Shown here one piece after another: positions 17,976 to 26,991 of a DNA stretch of 64,000 nt. The stretch is from positions 502,841 to 566,840 of the forward strand of contig NZ_JBHSYO010000004.1 of NCBI RefSeq assembly GCF_042662685.1, given 5' to 3'. Position 1 is the stretch's first letter, and each line of letters starts with the position of its first letter. This DNA is from Pseudobowmanella zhangzhouensis. Lineage in GTDB: Bacteria; Pseudomonadota; Gammaproteobacteria; Enterobacterales; Alteromonadaceae. The position numbers and the translations under genes were made by a program. The notes under the pieces are model-generated. The model saw nothing but the letters and a program-made list of their open reading frames with translations, ran no database searches and was not told the DNA's origin.

Positions 17976-19895
17976 TTATTTTTTATCGTCGTCTTTTACT
18001 TCTTCGAACTCAGCGTCAACAACGTCATCGTCCTGTGCAGCACTATTGTGCTCAGCGGTGTCAGCCTGACCTGCTGAGGCTTTCTGCTGGGCGATTTCCA
18101 TCAGCTTGGCAGACGCTTCAATAACAGCCTGAATCTTGGCTTCGATCTCTGCTTTGTCGTCGCCTTTCATCACGCCTTCCAGCTCAGACAATGCCGCTTC
18201 GATTTTAGCTTTGTCGTCTGCTGGCAATGCATCGCCGGCTTCTTCAACCTGCTTACGCGTGCTGTGTACGATACCGTCGGCCTGGTTGCGAATTTGTACC
18301 AGCTCTTCGAACTTCTTGTCCGCTTCGGCGTTCATTTCCGCATCACGCACCATTTTCTCGATTTCATCTTCGTTCAGACCAGATGACGCCTGAATGGTGA
18401 TCTTCTGCTCTTTGCCAGTGTCTTTGTCTTTGGCAGATACATGCAAGATACCGTCGGCGTCGATATCGAAGGTTACTTCGATTTGCGGCACACCGCGCGC
18501 AGCCGGACGAATACCTTCCAGGTTGAACTGACCCAGTGATTTGTTACCGGCAGCTTGTTTACGCTCACCCTGCAACACGTGCACTGTAACAGCAGACTGG
18601 TTATCGTCAGCAGTTGAGAAGGTCTGCGATTTCTTAGTCGGAATCGTGGTGTTCTTCTCAATCAGCTTGGTCATTACACCGCCCATGGTTTCGATACCCA
18701 GGCTCAGTGGTGTTACGTCCAACAGTAATACGTCTTTTACGTCACCAGCCAGTACACCACCCTGAATCGCCGCACCAACCGCTACCGCTTCGTCCGGGTT
18801 CACGTCTTTACGTGGCTCTTTACCGAAGAATTCAGTCACGTATTTTTGTACCAGCGGCATACGGGTCTGACCGCCGACCAGAATGATGTCATGGATGTCA
18901 GATACAGACAGATCCGCATCAGCCAGCGCCTGTTTAACCGGCTCAAGTGACGCTTTAACCATATCTTCTACCAGTGACTCCAGCTTAGCGCGGGTCACTT
19001 TGATGGTCAGGTGCTTAGGACCAGACGCATCAGCCGTGATGTATGGCAGGTTAACTTCTGTCTGCTGAGCAGAAGACAGTTCAATTTTGGCTTTCTCGCC
19101 CGCTTCTTTTAAGCGTTGCATCGCCAGCGGATCCTTACGCAGATCCATACCCTGGTCTTTCTTGAACTCTTCTACCAGATAAGTAATCAGACGGTTATCG
19201 AAGTCTTCACCACCTAAGTGAGTGTCACCATTGGTCGCTAATACTTCAAAGGTGTGTTCGCCTTCCACTTCATCGATTTCGATGATGGAAATATCGAATG
19301 TACCGCCACCCAGGTCATAAACCGCAATAACGTTGTCGCCTTTACGCTTATCCATACCGTAAGCCAGCGCCGCAGCCGTTGGCTCGTTGATAATACGTTT
19401 TACTTCCAGACCCGCGATACGGCCGGCATCTTTAGTCGCCTGACGCTGCGCATCGTTAAAGTAGGCAGGTACTGTGATAACCGCTTCCGTTACCTTTTCA
19501 CCCAGGTAATCTTCCGCTGTTTTCTTCATCTTTTTCAGTACTTCGGCCGAGATTTGTGGCGGAGCCATTTTCTCGCCTTTCACTTCTACCCATGCATCGC
19601 CATTGTCGGCTTTGGTCAGGGTGAATGGCATGATGTCGATATCACGCTGTACTTCTTTATCTTCCCAGCGACGACCAATCAAACGCTTGATCGCGAACAG
19701 GGTGTTTTTAGGGTTAGTAATTGCCTGACGCTTAGCAGGCTGACCCACTAAGGTCTCGCCGTCTTGCGTGTAAGCAATGATTGAAGGTGTAGTACGATCA
19801 CCCTCAGCGTTTTCAATAACACGAGGTTTGTCACCGTCCAGTACTGCCACACATGAGTTGGTAGTACCTAAGTCAATACCAATGATTCTGCCCAT
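17976..19895 (-). CDS. dnaK: Chaperone DnaK (Hsp70)
   Basis: This is the ATP-dependent chaperone. The 639 residues begin GIDLGTTNSCVAV (phosphate 1), continue with the DLGGGTFDIS phosphate-2 motif and the adenosine motif ILVGGQTRMP. The substrate-binding domain (LLLDVTPLSLGIETMGG) and alpha-helical lid follow, ending in an acidic EEVKDDDKK-type tail as in other proteobacterial DnaK. The ribosome-binding sequence CGGAG lies upstream of the ATG. It is the middle gene of the grpE-dnaK-dnaJ operon. Confidence 0.98.
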   Translation of the reverse strand: MGRIIGIDLGTTNSCVAVLDGDKPRVIENAEGDRTTPSIIAYTQDGETLVGQPAKRQAITNPKNTLFAIKRLIGRRWEDKEVQRDIDIMPFTLTKADNGDAWVEVKGEKMAPPQISAEVLKKMKKTAEDYLGEKVTEAVITVPAYFNDAQRQATKDAGRIAGLEVKRIINEPTAAALAYGMDKRKGDNVIAVYDLGGGTFDISIIEIDEVEGEHTFEVLATNGDTHLGGEDFDNRLITYLVEEFKKDQGMDLRKDPLAMQRLKEAGEKAKIELSSAQQTEVNLPYITADASGPKHLTIKVTRAKLESLVEDMVKASLEPVKQALADADLSVSDIHDIILVGGQTRMPLVQKYVTEFFGKEPRKDVNPDEAVAVGAAIQGGVLAGDVKDVLLLDVTPLSLGIETMGGVMTKLIEKNTTIPTKKSQTFSTADDNQSAVTVHVLQGERKQAAGNKSLGQFNLEGIRPAARGVPQIEVTFDIDADGILHVSAKDKDTGKEQKITIQASSGLNEDEIEKMVRDAEMNAEADKKFEELVQIRNQADGIVHSTRKQVEEAGDALPADDKAKIEAALSELEGVMKGDDKAEIEAKIQAVIEASAKLMEIAQQKASAGQADTAEHNSAAQDDDVVDAEFEEVKDDDKK

Positions 19896-19939
19896 GACTA
19901 AATCTCCGAAAAAAGTGTTTCAAAATCTGATGCTAGTTA

Positions 19940-19966
19940 AGTAAGGGTGGCATTTTGGTTTTCAAC
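19940..19966 (-). promoter_or_regulatory. Possible secondary sigma-32 promoter before dnaK
   Basis: On the minus strand, GTTGAA, 13 nt and CCCTTACT resemble CTTGAA-N13/14-CCCCATNT with several mismatches. It would allow grpE-independent transcription of dnaKJ. Confidence 0.35.
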
Positions 19967-19975
19967 TCCCCCTTA

Positions 19976-20003
19976 CAAAAAAAACCGTATTTTTTATGCG
20001 GTT
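19976..20003 (-). terminator. Hairpin with U-run overlapping the grpE stop codon
   Basis: On the minus strand, AACCGCAT, an A-rich loop and ATACGGTT are followed by a run of T. The stem overlaps the grpE TAA. It is probably a partial terminator that tunes grpE versus dnaK levels. Confidence 0.5.
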
Positions 20004-20593
20004 GTATCTACGCCGCCTTCAGGGGCGCGAGACACCATGACCATAGCCGGGCGCAGCAGGCGTCCATTTAAGGTGTAACCCTTCTGCATCACAGCGATAA
20101 CGGTGTTAGGTGCCACATCACCGTTTTCAACCATGCTCATCGCCTGATGTAATTCCGGGTTAAAAGGCTGACCTTGGGGATCAACCGTTTCCACGTTGAA
20201 TTTGCCGATGGCACTGATAAAGGTTTTTAAGGTCAGTTCCACACCTTCCAGCAATGGCTTAACCGCGTCATCGTCTGGATTACCTGCAGCAATCGCACGC
20301 TCTAGATTGTCCAATACCGGCAACAATTCCCCGGCGAATTTCTCCAGTGCGAACTTACGTGCTTTGTCTACTTCACCTTCGGCACGACGTTTGGTGTTTT
20401 CAGCGTCAGCCAGTGCGCGTAACACAGAGTCTTTCTGCTCAGCCAGTTTGGCTTCGGCGGCATTCAGCGCTTCGGTTAACTCGGCAATTTGTGCCTGCTC
20501 TACCGTCAGACCTTCTGTTTCCAGTGCGTCGGTCTCTACTTCCTGGGTTTGCGTGGTTTCAAATTCTTCGTTTTGCGGCTGCTTGTCGCTCAT
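19994..20593 (-). CDS. grpE: Nucleotide exchange factor GrpE
   Basis: GrpE releases ADP from DnaK. The ~199 residues have an acidic disordered N terminus, a long coiled coil (residues ~35-90, ending ADAENTKRRAEGEVDKARKF) and the C-terminal beta domain with the family signature (LHQAMSMVENGDVAPNTVIAVMQKGYTLNGRLLRPAMVMVS). The ATG at 20593 has GGAG 6 nt upstream; two Met codons further upstream overlap that site and are rejected. It is the first gene of the heat-shock operon behind a sigma-32 promoter. Confidence 0.96.
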   Translation of the reverse strand: MSDKQPQNEEFETTQTQEVETDALETEGLTVEQAQIAELTEALNAAEAKLAEQKDSVLRALADAENTKRRAEGEVDKARKFALEKFAGELLPVLDNLERAIAAGNPDDDAVKPLLEGVELTLKTFISAIGKFNVETVDPQGQPFNPELHQAMSMVENGDVAPNTVIAVMQKGYTLNGRLLRPAMVMVSRAPEGGVDTTA

Positions 20594-20636
20594 GCCTAAC
20601 TCCATCAAAAAAAGGTTTTAAACTCAGATGCCAGCA

Positions 20637-20664
20637 ATGTGGGGTTAACCCACATGTATTCAAG
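20637..20664 (-). promoter_or_regulatory. Sigma-32 heat-shock promoter of grpE-dnaK-dnaJ
   Basis: On the minus strand CTTGAA (exact) is followed by 14 nt and CCCCACAT, against the consensus CTTGAA-N13/15-CCCCATNT. It lies about 45 nt upstream of the grpE start. Confidence 0.85.
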
Positions 20665-20828
20665 GGAATTACGCTAAGTTTTTTAAAGAAAATACCGTTT
20701 TCCGATGATGCCGACTTTTGAAAGATGACTGAGCATTCGCGAACAAAGTCTATGGTGTTGAAATTCATGACTTTATCTCAAAAGCACAGTTATACTGCTG
20801 GCCATGAAGGATCTAGAAAACACCGCCC

Positions 20829-21707
20829 ATGACGACTTTTCGCACCATCGGCCTGATAGGTAAACCCGACCATCCCGGCGCTAATACCAGCCTTAAAGGC
20901 ATTCTGCGTTATCTGAAAAAACGCCAGTGCCGCATTTTGCTGGAAAAAAACGTCGCGTGGAAAATGGATGACGACGAGGTCGACATTACCGATTTGGTAA
21001 GCATTGGTGAGCAGGCTGATCTGGCTATCGTGGTCGGTGGCGATGGCAGCATGCTCGGCGCGGCGCGGGTATTATCCCGTTTCAATGTCGCCGTGGTTGG
21101 GGTTAACCGGGGTAATTTAGGGTTTTTAACCGATTTAGATCCGGACGAGTTTGAGCCGCAATTAGATGCGATCTTCAACGGCGAATATCAGATTGAACAA
21201 CGCTTTTTAATCGAAGCGGAAGTGCATCGCCATGGTTTACTGCAAAGCCATAACTGTGCCGTCAACGAGACCGTACTGCACCCTGGCAAAGTCGCACAGA
21301 TGATGGAGTTTGAAGTCTACGTCAACGATGCATTTGTCTACAGTCAGCGCTCTGACGGCCTGATTATCGCCACACCGACAGGCTCGACAGCCTATTCGCT
21401 CAGTGGCGGCGGCCCGATTCTGACACCCAATCTGGATGCACTGGTAATGGTGCCGATGTACCCGCATACATTATCTTCTCGCCCCATCGTCATCGATGCG
21501 AACAGTGAGATTCGCCTGAAAATATCCAGTCAAAACCGTGATAATTTACAGGTCAGTTGTGACGGCCATGAAGCATTATCAGCCTTACCCGGCGATGAAG
21601 TGATTATTCGCAAATACGCCCACAAACTTAGCCTGCTTCACCCCAAAAACTATAGTTATTTCAATGTTTTGCGCAATAAATTGCGCTGGGGTTCGAAACT
21701 CTATTAG
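20829..21707 (+). CDS. nadK: NAD kinase
   Basis: NadK phosphorylates NAD to NADP. The 292 residues carry the GGDGS motif (VVGGDGSMLGAARVL, near residue 73), the NRGNLGFLTDL loop near 95 and the SDGLIIATPTGSTAYSLSGGGPI motif near 175-195, all diagnostic. Length equals E. coli NadK. It is transcribed divergently from grpE and is followed by recN, the common gammaproteobacterial order. Confidence 0.97.
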   Translation: MTTFRTIGLIGKPDHPGANTSLKGILRYLKKRQCRILLEKNVAWKMDDDEVDITDLVSIGEQADLAIVVGGDGSMLGAARVLSRFNVAVVGVNRGNLGFLTDLDPDEFEPQLDAIFNGEYQIEQRFLIEAEVHRHGLLQSHNCAVNETVLHPGKVAQMMEFEVYVNDAFVYSQRSDGLIIATPTGSTAYSLSGGGPILTPNLDALVMVPMYPHTLSSRPIVIDANSEIRLKISSQNRDNLQVSCDGHEALSALPGDEVIIRKYAHKLSLLHPKNYSYFNVLRNKLRWGSKLY

Positions 21708-21720
21708 ACAAGCGCAGAAA

Positions 21721-21759
21721 TACTGTATAAATTTACACATACTGTATTGATAACCATGT
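21721..21759 (+). promoter_or_regulatory. Two tandem LexA boxes upstream of recN
   Basis: Box 1 is TACTGTATAAATTTACAC (21721-21738) and box 2 is TACTGTATTGATAACCAT (21740-21757). Both begin with the conserved TACTGTAT half of the SOS operator; the right halves are ACAC and CCAT instead of ACAG. Box 2 resembles the known E. coli recN operator with its CCAG right half. They end 10 nt before the start codon. Confidence 0.75.
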
Positions 21760-21768
21760 GTTACTACT

Positions 21769-23448
21769 ATGCTGTGTCATCTGTCTATTCGTCATTTTGC
21801 TGTCGTTAAATCTCTGGATGTGGACTTCAATCAAGGCCTGATTGCCGTCACGGGAGAAACCGGTGCGGGTAAGTCGATTGCTATCGATGCGCTGGGCCTG
21901 TGTCTGGGTGATCGCGCCGATGCCTCCATGGTCAGACCCGGTGCAGACAAAGCTGAAATTGCCGCAACTTTTTGCCTGGATAAGAATCCCCGTGCGCAAA
22001 AATGGCTGGCAAAGCATGAACTGGATGTAGATGAGAATGAATGCATCATTCGACGTTCCATCAGCGCAGAAGGCCGTTCAAAAGCCTTCATCAACGGCGC
22101 ACCTGTGCCACTGGCATTATTGCGTGAACTGGGCGAACGTCTGATCAGTATTCACGGCCAACATGCCCACCATCTGTTACTAAAACCTGATGTACAGCGT
22201 CAAACACTGGATACATTCGGTCAGCTGCTGGCAATGCGTGACCAGGTCGGTGATGCTTACCAGCATTGGCATAAGCTACAACAACAATTTAAACAATTGC
22301 AGGCCAGTAATGAACAACGTCAGGCTCGCCAGCAACTTTTGACCTATCAGGTACAGGAGCTGGATGAATTTGCCCTGCAGGAATTCGAGTTTGAAGAATT
22401 AGAAGCGGAATTTAAACGCCTGAGTAACAGCCAGGCTCTGTTAGAACAATCTCAGCGTTGTGTTTATGAACTTTACGCCGCAGATGAAGGCAACGCACTT
22501 AGCTTAATTCAGGCCAGTATCCACAGATTGGAAGAGCTTCAGGATAGCGATCCGGTACTCAAGCCCATTGCAGAGATGCTCAATGATGCCTGCATCGTGG
22601 TGAACGAAGCCGCCAATGAATTGCGTGATTATTACGAACGCCTTGAAATTGACCCCATGCGTATTCAGCAAATTGAAGAGCGTTATGCTCAGGCGATGTC
22701 TCTGGCGCGTAAGCATCAGGTTCAACCGGAAGGTCTGTATGCCTATCATCAGGCACTGACAGTGGAATTTAAGGCGCTGCAAACCGAGCAGGATAGCCTG
22801 GACGATATGCACAACTTGTTAGAAATGGCGCGCAGCCATTATGTACAAGCCGCGCAAAAACTGAGCCTCGCGCGCAACAAATCCGCCAAACAGCTGAGCA
22901 AAGCCATTGAGCAACGTATTCAACAGATGAATATGGCTAAAGCCAGGGTGGAAATTGAGGTCAATTACAGCGAGCAGCATCCACTCAGTGCGCACGGTCT
23001 GGATATCATCAGGCTCAAAGTCAGCACTAACCCGGGCTTACCTCTGGATACGTTGGATAAAGTCGTGTCCGGTGGCGAATTATCGCGTATTGGTCTCGCT
23101 ATTCAGGTAATTAACGCGGGACATCAGGATGTCCCCACCCTTATCTTCGATGAAGTGGATACCGGTATCAGCGGCCCAACTGCCGCAATGGTTGGACAAC
23201 TACTGCGTGAGCTGGGTCAACATAATCAGGTAATGTGTGTGACACACTTACCGCAGGTTGCCGCCTGCGCTCATCATCAGATGTTTGTCAGTAAGTTATC
23301 TGGTAAGCAAAGTACAGAAACACGCATACAAAATTTAGGCGATGAGGAACGAATCCGTGAATTGGCGCGTCTATTGGCTGGTGACACTGTGACGGAGTCA
23401 GCGTTGGCGAATGCCAGAGAATTGCTGGGGCAGCATAAAGCAGCCTGA
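21769..23448 (+). CDS. recN: DNA repair protein RecN
   Basis: RecN is an SMC-like ATPase for double-strand break repair. The 559 residues start with the Walker A motif GETGAGKS (residue ~30). Long coiled coils (~160-370) follow, then the ABC signature VVSGGELSRIGLA and Walker B TLIFDEVDTGISG, then the HLPQVAA motif. Length is the family norm. The gene has SOS-type LexA boxes just upstream, as in E. coli. It lies between nadK and bamE. Confidence 0.97.
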   Translation: MLCHLSIRHFAVVKSLDVDFNQGLIAVTGETGAGKSIAIDALGLCLGDRADASMVRPGADKAEIAATFCLDKNPRAQKWLAKHELDVDENECIIRRSISAEGRSKAFINGAPVPLALLRELGERLISIHGQHAHHLLLKPDVQRQTLDTFGQLLAMRDQVGDAYQHWHKLQQQFKQLQASNEQRQARQQLLTYQVQELDEFALQEFEFEELEAEFKRLSNSQALLEQSQRCVYELYAADEGNALSLIQASIHRLEELQDSDPVLKPIAEMLNDACIVVNEAANELRDYYERLEIDPMRIQQIEERYAQAMSLARKHQVQPEGLYAYHQALTVEFKALQTEQDSLDDMHNLLEMARSHYVQAAQKLSLARNKSAKQLSKAIEQRIQQMNMAKARVEIEVNYSEQHPLSAHGLDIIRLKVSTNPGLPLDTLDKVVSGGELSRIGLAIQVINAGHQDVPTLIFDEVDTGISGPTAAMVGQLLRELGQHNQVMCVTHLPQVAACAHHQMFVSKLSGKQSTETRIQNLGDEERIRELARLLAGDTVTESALANARELLGQHKAA

Positions 23449-23539
23449 CTCTCCTGTGTTGCGGTTAATTAATAAAATAGCGTTGAGCCGGCGGCAGATT
23501 TTAGGTTAGGATGCCGGCTCGCAGGAGAAACAGATAATA

Positions 23540-23893
23540 ATGAAGACGTTCCGTTCACTGATTTTAACCTCGCTATTAGCGATGGGTGTTTCCGGTTGTA
23601 CCGGATTTATTTACCGTATTGATGTCCCACAAGGTAACTACCTTGAACAGAAAGATATCGATAAATTGCGCATTGATATGACCCGGGAACAAGTGGTTTA
23701 CGTGCTTGGCCGCCCATTGGTCAAAGATTCCTTTGATCACGACACCTGGTATTACGTGTATAAAATGAAACGTGGTATGTCAGATGACAGTGTTGAAAAG
23801 ACCATGCGCATTGAATTCAGCAATGATCGGGTGGCAAAAATCACCGGTGATGTAGAGCTGTCGGAAGACTTCAACACGCCGCTCGAGCAATAG
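23540..23893 (+). CDS. bamE: Outer-membrane assembly lipoprotein BamE
   Basis: This is a 117-residue lipoprotein (signal peptide ending VSGC, then TGFIYRIDVPQGNYL) of the SmpA/OmlA family. It carries the LRIDMTREQVVYVLGRPLVKDSF and DTWYYVYK motifs. BamE is an accessory subunit of the BAM complex that inserts beta-barrel proteins into the outer membrane. AGGAG lies upstream of the ATG. Position next to recN is typical. Confidence 0.95.
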   Translation: MKTFRSLILTSLLAMGVSGCTGFIYRIDVPQGNYLEQKDIDKLRIDMTREQVVYVLGRPLVKDSFDHDTWYYVYKMKRGMSDDSVEKTMRIEFSNDRVAKITGDVELSEDFNTPLEQ

Positions 23894-23902
23894 CCCAAAT
23901 AT

Positions 23903-23931
23903 AAAAAAACCGCGCAATGCGCGGTTTTTTT
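23903..23931. terminator. Bidirectional terminator between bamE and rnfH
   Basis: AAAAAAACCGCGCAATGCGC with its complementary arm and T-run lies between converging genes. Confidence 0.9.
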
Positions 23932-23948
23932 CGGCATAAATTTAAATT

Positions 23949-24302
23949 TTATTCCGCGTCGGCTTTTCTGATGGCATTGGGTCGGCCACCGGTCACTTTA
24001 TCTGCCCGCCCTTCTTCTTTGGCTTTTTCTGCTCTGCGACGTCTGGCTTCTTTTGGATCCGCAATTAATGGGCGGTAGATTTCAATTCGGTCACCATCGC
24101 GCGGAATATCTGCCAGCTTGCATACCCGGCTCCAGATGCCAACCGCCGAGGTGCTGAGATCAATCTCAGGGAAACGTTTTAACAGCCCGGAGGACTCAAT
24201 CACGTCCTTTACGCTATTACCGGCCTGCACTGTCACCTGCACTAATGCCTGTTTGTCTGGCAGGGCATAGGCAACTTCGACACAAATCTGATTATCTGTC
24301 AT
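23949..24302 (-). CDS. rnfH: RnfH family ubiquitin-like protein
   Basis: This is a 117-residue protein of the RnfH/UPF0125 family (also called RatB), with a beta-grasp fold. The recognisable core is VEVAYALPDKQALVQVTV, VKDVIESSGLL, VGIWSRVCKLADIPRDGDRIEIYRPL, followed by a basic Arg/Lys-rich C-terminal tail with RRRRAEKAKEEGRADKVTGG. It overlaps ratA by 4 nt (ATGA), so the two are translationally coupled. The function is uncertain. Confidence 0.92.
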   Translation of the reverse strand: MTDNQICVEVAYALPDKQALVQVTVQAGNSVKDVIESSGLLKRFPEIDLSTSAVGIWSRVCKLADIPRDGDRIEIYRPLIADPKEARRRRAEKAKEEGRADKVTGGRPNAIRKADAE

Positions 24303-24730
24303 ACATAAACCTGCTTCGCCCGCTGGGTAAACGCGTCTACCATATTTGCGGTTAACTGACTGAATATCTTACCAAAAGCCATTTCAACTAATTTGTTACT
24401 AAACTCAAAATGCAGATTCAGTTCCACCTTACAGGCATTGTCTGCCAGTGGTGTAAATGTCCAGCCTCCGGTCAATGATTTAAACGGGCCATCGACCAGA
24501 TTCATGATAATTTTTTCGTTAGGGATCAGATGATTTTCGGTGCTAAACCACTGACTTATGCCACCTTTGCTCACCTTGAGTGACGCCTTCATGTAATTGG
24601 GTTCCTGCTGCAGGATTTTGCTTTCGACGCAGCCGGGCAAAAATGCCGGATAGGCCCCAACGTCATTAACTAAATCGTACATTTGACCAGCACTGAAGTT
24701 AATCAGCGCGCTTCTGGCTACATGCGGCAT
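24299..24730 (-). CDS. ratA: RatA-type START-domain protein (ribosome association toxin / CoQ-binding family)
   Basis: The ~143-residue protein aligns along its length with E. coli RatA (YfjG): SALINFSAGQMYDLVNDVGAYPAFLPGC, VSKGGISQWFSTEN, MNLVDGPFKSLTGGW, FEFSNKLVEMAFGKIF. The family has been described both as blocking 70S assembly and as a coenzyme-Q-binding START protein like Coq10. I chose the ATG at 24730 because AGGGA lies 7 nt upstream and it aligns with the E. coli start; an ATG two codons earlier overlaps the ribosome-binding site. Confidence 0.9.
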   Translation of the reverse strand: MPHVARSALINFSAGQMYDLVNDVGAYPAFLPGCVESKILQQEPNYMKASLKVSKGGISQWFSTENHLIPNEKIIMNLVDGPFKSLTGGWTFTPLADNACKVELNLHFEFSNKLVEMAFGKIFSQLTANMVDAFTQRAKQVYV

Positions 24731-24793
24731 CGGCATTTCCCTGTTTTTTTCGTGATAATAATACAAGGTGAAAATTTTCAATCATAAAAAAAG

Positions 24794-24820
24794 TGATCCT
24801 GCTTTTTTGCTTAGTTCGTA
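24794..24820 (+). promoter_or_regulatory. Putative ECF (RpoE/ChrR-type) promoter of the DUF4397 gene
   Basis: TGATCC, 17 nt, CGTAGC. The same pair of elements with 16-nt spacing precedes the ECF sigma gene at 26992. The start codon is 38 nt downstream of the -10 element. Confidence 0.55.
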
Positions 24821-24857
24821 GCACGCAATGCCAATCACACACTAACGAGGACTAAAC

Positions 24858-26258
24858 ATGAAGAGGATCACTACCGTAATCTTACCAATGTTGGGCGCAT
24901 TAATCATCCAGGGATGTGTGCTGGATGATGATGACGATAAAGAGATGCAACCCGAAGTTGTTGCCAAAGCTGACGTTCGGGTAATCCACGGCGGTGCTGA
25001 TGCACCGAAAGTAAACATTACTGTTAATGGTGCGACATTTGCGAATCTGGAAGGGGTTGATTACCTGCAGGCCTCTGGGTTTGTCGAAGTTGATGCCGCT
25101 ACCTACGATATCGGCGTGGACGCAGTACTTCCCGATGCGTCTACCGCCACGGTACTGGCAATAGATGACGCAGCGCTTGCAGCTGATACCCAATACACCG
25201 TTATTGCGCACGGCTACGTCGCTGAAGATGGTGATACCAGCAATGATTTGGACACATTGGTCATCGCCAATGCCCGCTCCGCAGTCACGGCTGGCAATTT
25301 CCGTCTGCAGGTAGTCCACGCCGCAGCCAACGCACCTGCGGTTGATGTTTACCTGACCACGCCAACCGGCGAATTGGACACACCCACAACCACACTTGCC
25401 TATGGTGACTACACCGCCCAGTTAGAAGTAGCAGCGGGTAGCTATCGTGTTCGCCTGGTGTTACCAGAAGGAACAGATGGTGCGGGTACGGTTGCGTTTG
25501 ATGCAACACTGCCTGAGTTAAGCGCTGGCTCTGACTGGATTGTCACTGCATTGCCTAATACAGGCGTGACCACATCGCCGGTCGTGCTGCTGGCTAATAA
25601 CGGCACAGATACCGCGGTGTTTATGGATGATCGTACTCAGGCATGGGTGCGTGTCGGCCATGCTGCTGCAGACGTACCGAGCGTCGATATTTTGGCCGAT
25701 GGCAGCAAAATTGATGAGTTAAGCGGCGCTACCTTCCCGTCTGCTACCGATTATGTGGCCGTAGACCCGGGGACGTATCAGGTTGATACCGCGCTAACGT
25801 CAGACAACAGCATTGTTGGCATAACCGCCGACTTAACCCTGGATGCAAATGACAAAGTGACTGTTCTGGCAGTAGGTACGCTTGCGACCGAAGATCCGGA
25901 TATTGCACTGGAATACTATGTGCTGGATGACAGTACCCGTCGTGTCGCAACGGAAGCCAAATTGCGCCTGACCCATGCTCACCCAACCGTTGGTAACGTT
26001 GATATCTACCTGACCGCTGACGGAAACATTGCGGGTGTTACCCCTGCTTTTAGCGATGTGCCATATAAAGCCAATACCAATTGGGTCAGTGTGGCCGCAG
26101 GTGATTATGTTGTAACGGTGACCCCGACCGGCAATGCCGCTGTCGAGGCCATTAACACCGGCACGATTACGCTGGATGCAGGCGGTATTTATTCTGCCGT
26201 CGCGGTGGACAATGCGCCGGGCAATCTGTTGCTGATGGATGACTTTACTGCAATGTAG
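24858..26258 (+). CDS. DUF4397 repeat lipoprotein
   Basis: This is a 466-residue lipoprotein (signal peptide ending IIQGC, followed by an acidic DDDDDKE stretch that may help surface sorting). It contains about four DUF4397-type beta-sandwich repeats of ~110 residues, each starting with a pattern like VRVIHGGADAPKVNI, LQVVHAAANAPAVDVYL, VRVGHAAADVPSVDIL and LRLTHAHPTVGNVDIYL, and ending with a YxVxAxG-like strand. The family is extracytoplasmic and of unknown function. The promoter upstream suggests membership in the regulon of the ECF sigma factor encoded at 26992. Confidence 0.82.
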   Translation: MKRITTVILPMLGALIIQGCVLDDDDDKEMQPEVVAKADVRVIHGGADAPKVNITVNGATFANLEGVDYLQASGFVEVDAATYDIGVDAVLPDASTATVLAIDDAALAADTQYTVIAHGYVAEDGDTSNDLDTLVIANARSAVTAGNFRLQVVHAAANAPAVDVYLTTPTGELDTPTTTLAYGDYTAQLEVAAGSYRVRLVLPEGTDGAGTVAFDATLPELSAGSDWIVTALPNTGVTTSPVVLLANNGTDTAVFMDDRTQAWVRVGHAAADVPSVDILADGSKIDELSGATFPSATDYVAVDPGTYQVDTALTSDNSIVGITADLTLDANDKVTVLAVGTLATEDPDIALEYYVLDDSTRRVATEAKLRLTHAHPTVGNVDIYLTADGNIAGVTPAFSDVPYKANTNWVSVAAGDYVVTVTPTGNAAVEAINTGTITLDAGGIYSAVAVDNAPGNLLLMDDFTAM

Positions 26259-26265
26259 TTGCGTC

Positions 26266-26295
26266 GCTGGCCGTGATACTTATCGCGGCCAGCTT
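26266..26295 (+). terminator. Long hairpin after the DUF4397 gene
   Basis: A 12-bp stem (GCTGGCCGTGAT/ATCGCGGCCAGC, one G-U type mismatch) with an ACTT loop lies just after the stop. The U-run is weak (TT), so termination may be partial. Confidence 0.5.
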
Positions 26296-26338
26296 AACAC
26301 TCTGAATACACACCGTGTATTGCGTTATGGAGGGCATT

Positions 26339-26935
26339 ATGACACTGCAACATCAACCACCAGAATCGTTGGCAGTCTTTCCATTGCCGATCTTTTTATT
26401 GCCCGGAGGGGCTACCCGTCTCAGAATTTTCGAGCAGCGCTATTTACGGATGGTAAAGGAAGCGTCGCGGGGTGATGGGTTCGCCCTGACTGTGCTGGAT
26501 CCGAACCGCCCTGAGAGCTGCACGCCGATCGCCGCCTGGGTATCTATCACAGACTTTGCCACCCTACCCGATGGCTTGCTCAGCATCGACGTAATGGCCA
26601 ACCAACTGGTTGAGTTAACCAACATACATAGCGAGCCAGACGGGTTGCGCCGGGCGACCATCACCCATTATCCTCACTGGCCTGAGCATGGTCAAAGCTT
26701 GGATAATCAACAACTTGCGACACTGTTAGAAAATCTGTTTGCGGAACATCCCGAGCTTAACAACCTGTACCCCGCTCCCAGATGGCAAAATGCCAATTGG
26801 GTGTGCGCCCGTTGGTTGGAGCTTTTACCAATTAACGCCACCAGCAAGGTGGGGTTTCTTGCTGCTGACAGCTTTACCGAGTGCGAACGTCAATTGATCA
26901 ACATGGTTGTAGACAAAACTTCATGCGCCGAGTGA
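26339..26935 (+). CDS. LON substrate-binding-domain protein
   Basis: The ~198-residue protein consists of a stand-alone LON N-terminal (PUA-like) domain without ATPase or protease parts. Typical motifs are LAVFPLPIFLLPGGATRLRIFEQRY near the N terminus and a helical C-terminal half (NWVCARWLELLPINATSKVGFL). The ATG at 26339 is chosen because GGAGGG lies 6 nt upstream. The stop codon TGA (26933-26935) is the first half of the TGATCC -35 element of the next gene. The role is unknown. Confidence 0.82.
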   Translation: MTLQHQPPESLAVFPLPIFLLPGGATRLRIFEQRYLRMVKEASRGDGFALTVLDPNRPESCTPIAAWVSITDFATLPDGLLSIDVMANQLVELTNIHSEPDGLRRATITHYPHWPEHGQSLDNQQLATLLENLFAEHPELNNLYPAPRWQNANWVCARWLELLPINATSKVGFLAADSFTECERQLINMVVDKTSCAE

Positions 26936-26960
26936 TCCAATCAGATTAAGCCTGCGTAAT
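26933..26960 (+). promoter_or_regulatory. Putative autoregulated ECF promoter of the sigma/ChrR operon
   Basis: TGATCC (26933-26938), 16 nt, CGTAAT (26955-26960). TGATCC is the -35 known for RpoE/ChrR-type (ECF11) sigma factors. The element overlaps the stop codon of the preceding gene and lies 31 nt before the sigma start. Confidence 0.6.
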
Positions 26961-26991
26961 GCCCCTACAAATCAAGTAGGACTGACACACT

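Noticed and set aside
19254..19751. 165-residue frame opposite dnaK
   Set aside because: It is a shadow of the strongly conserved dnaK coding sequence; no independent signals.
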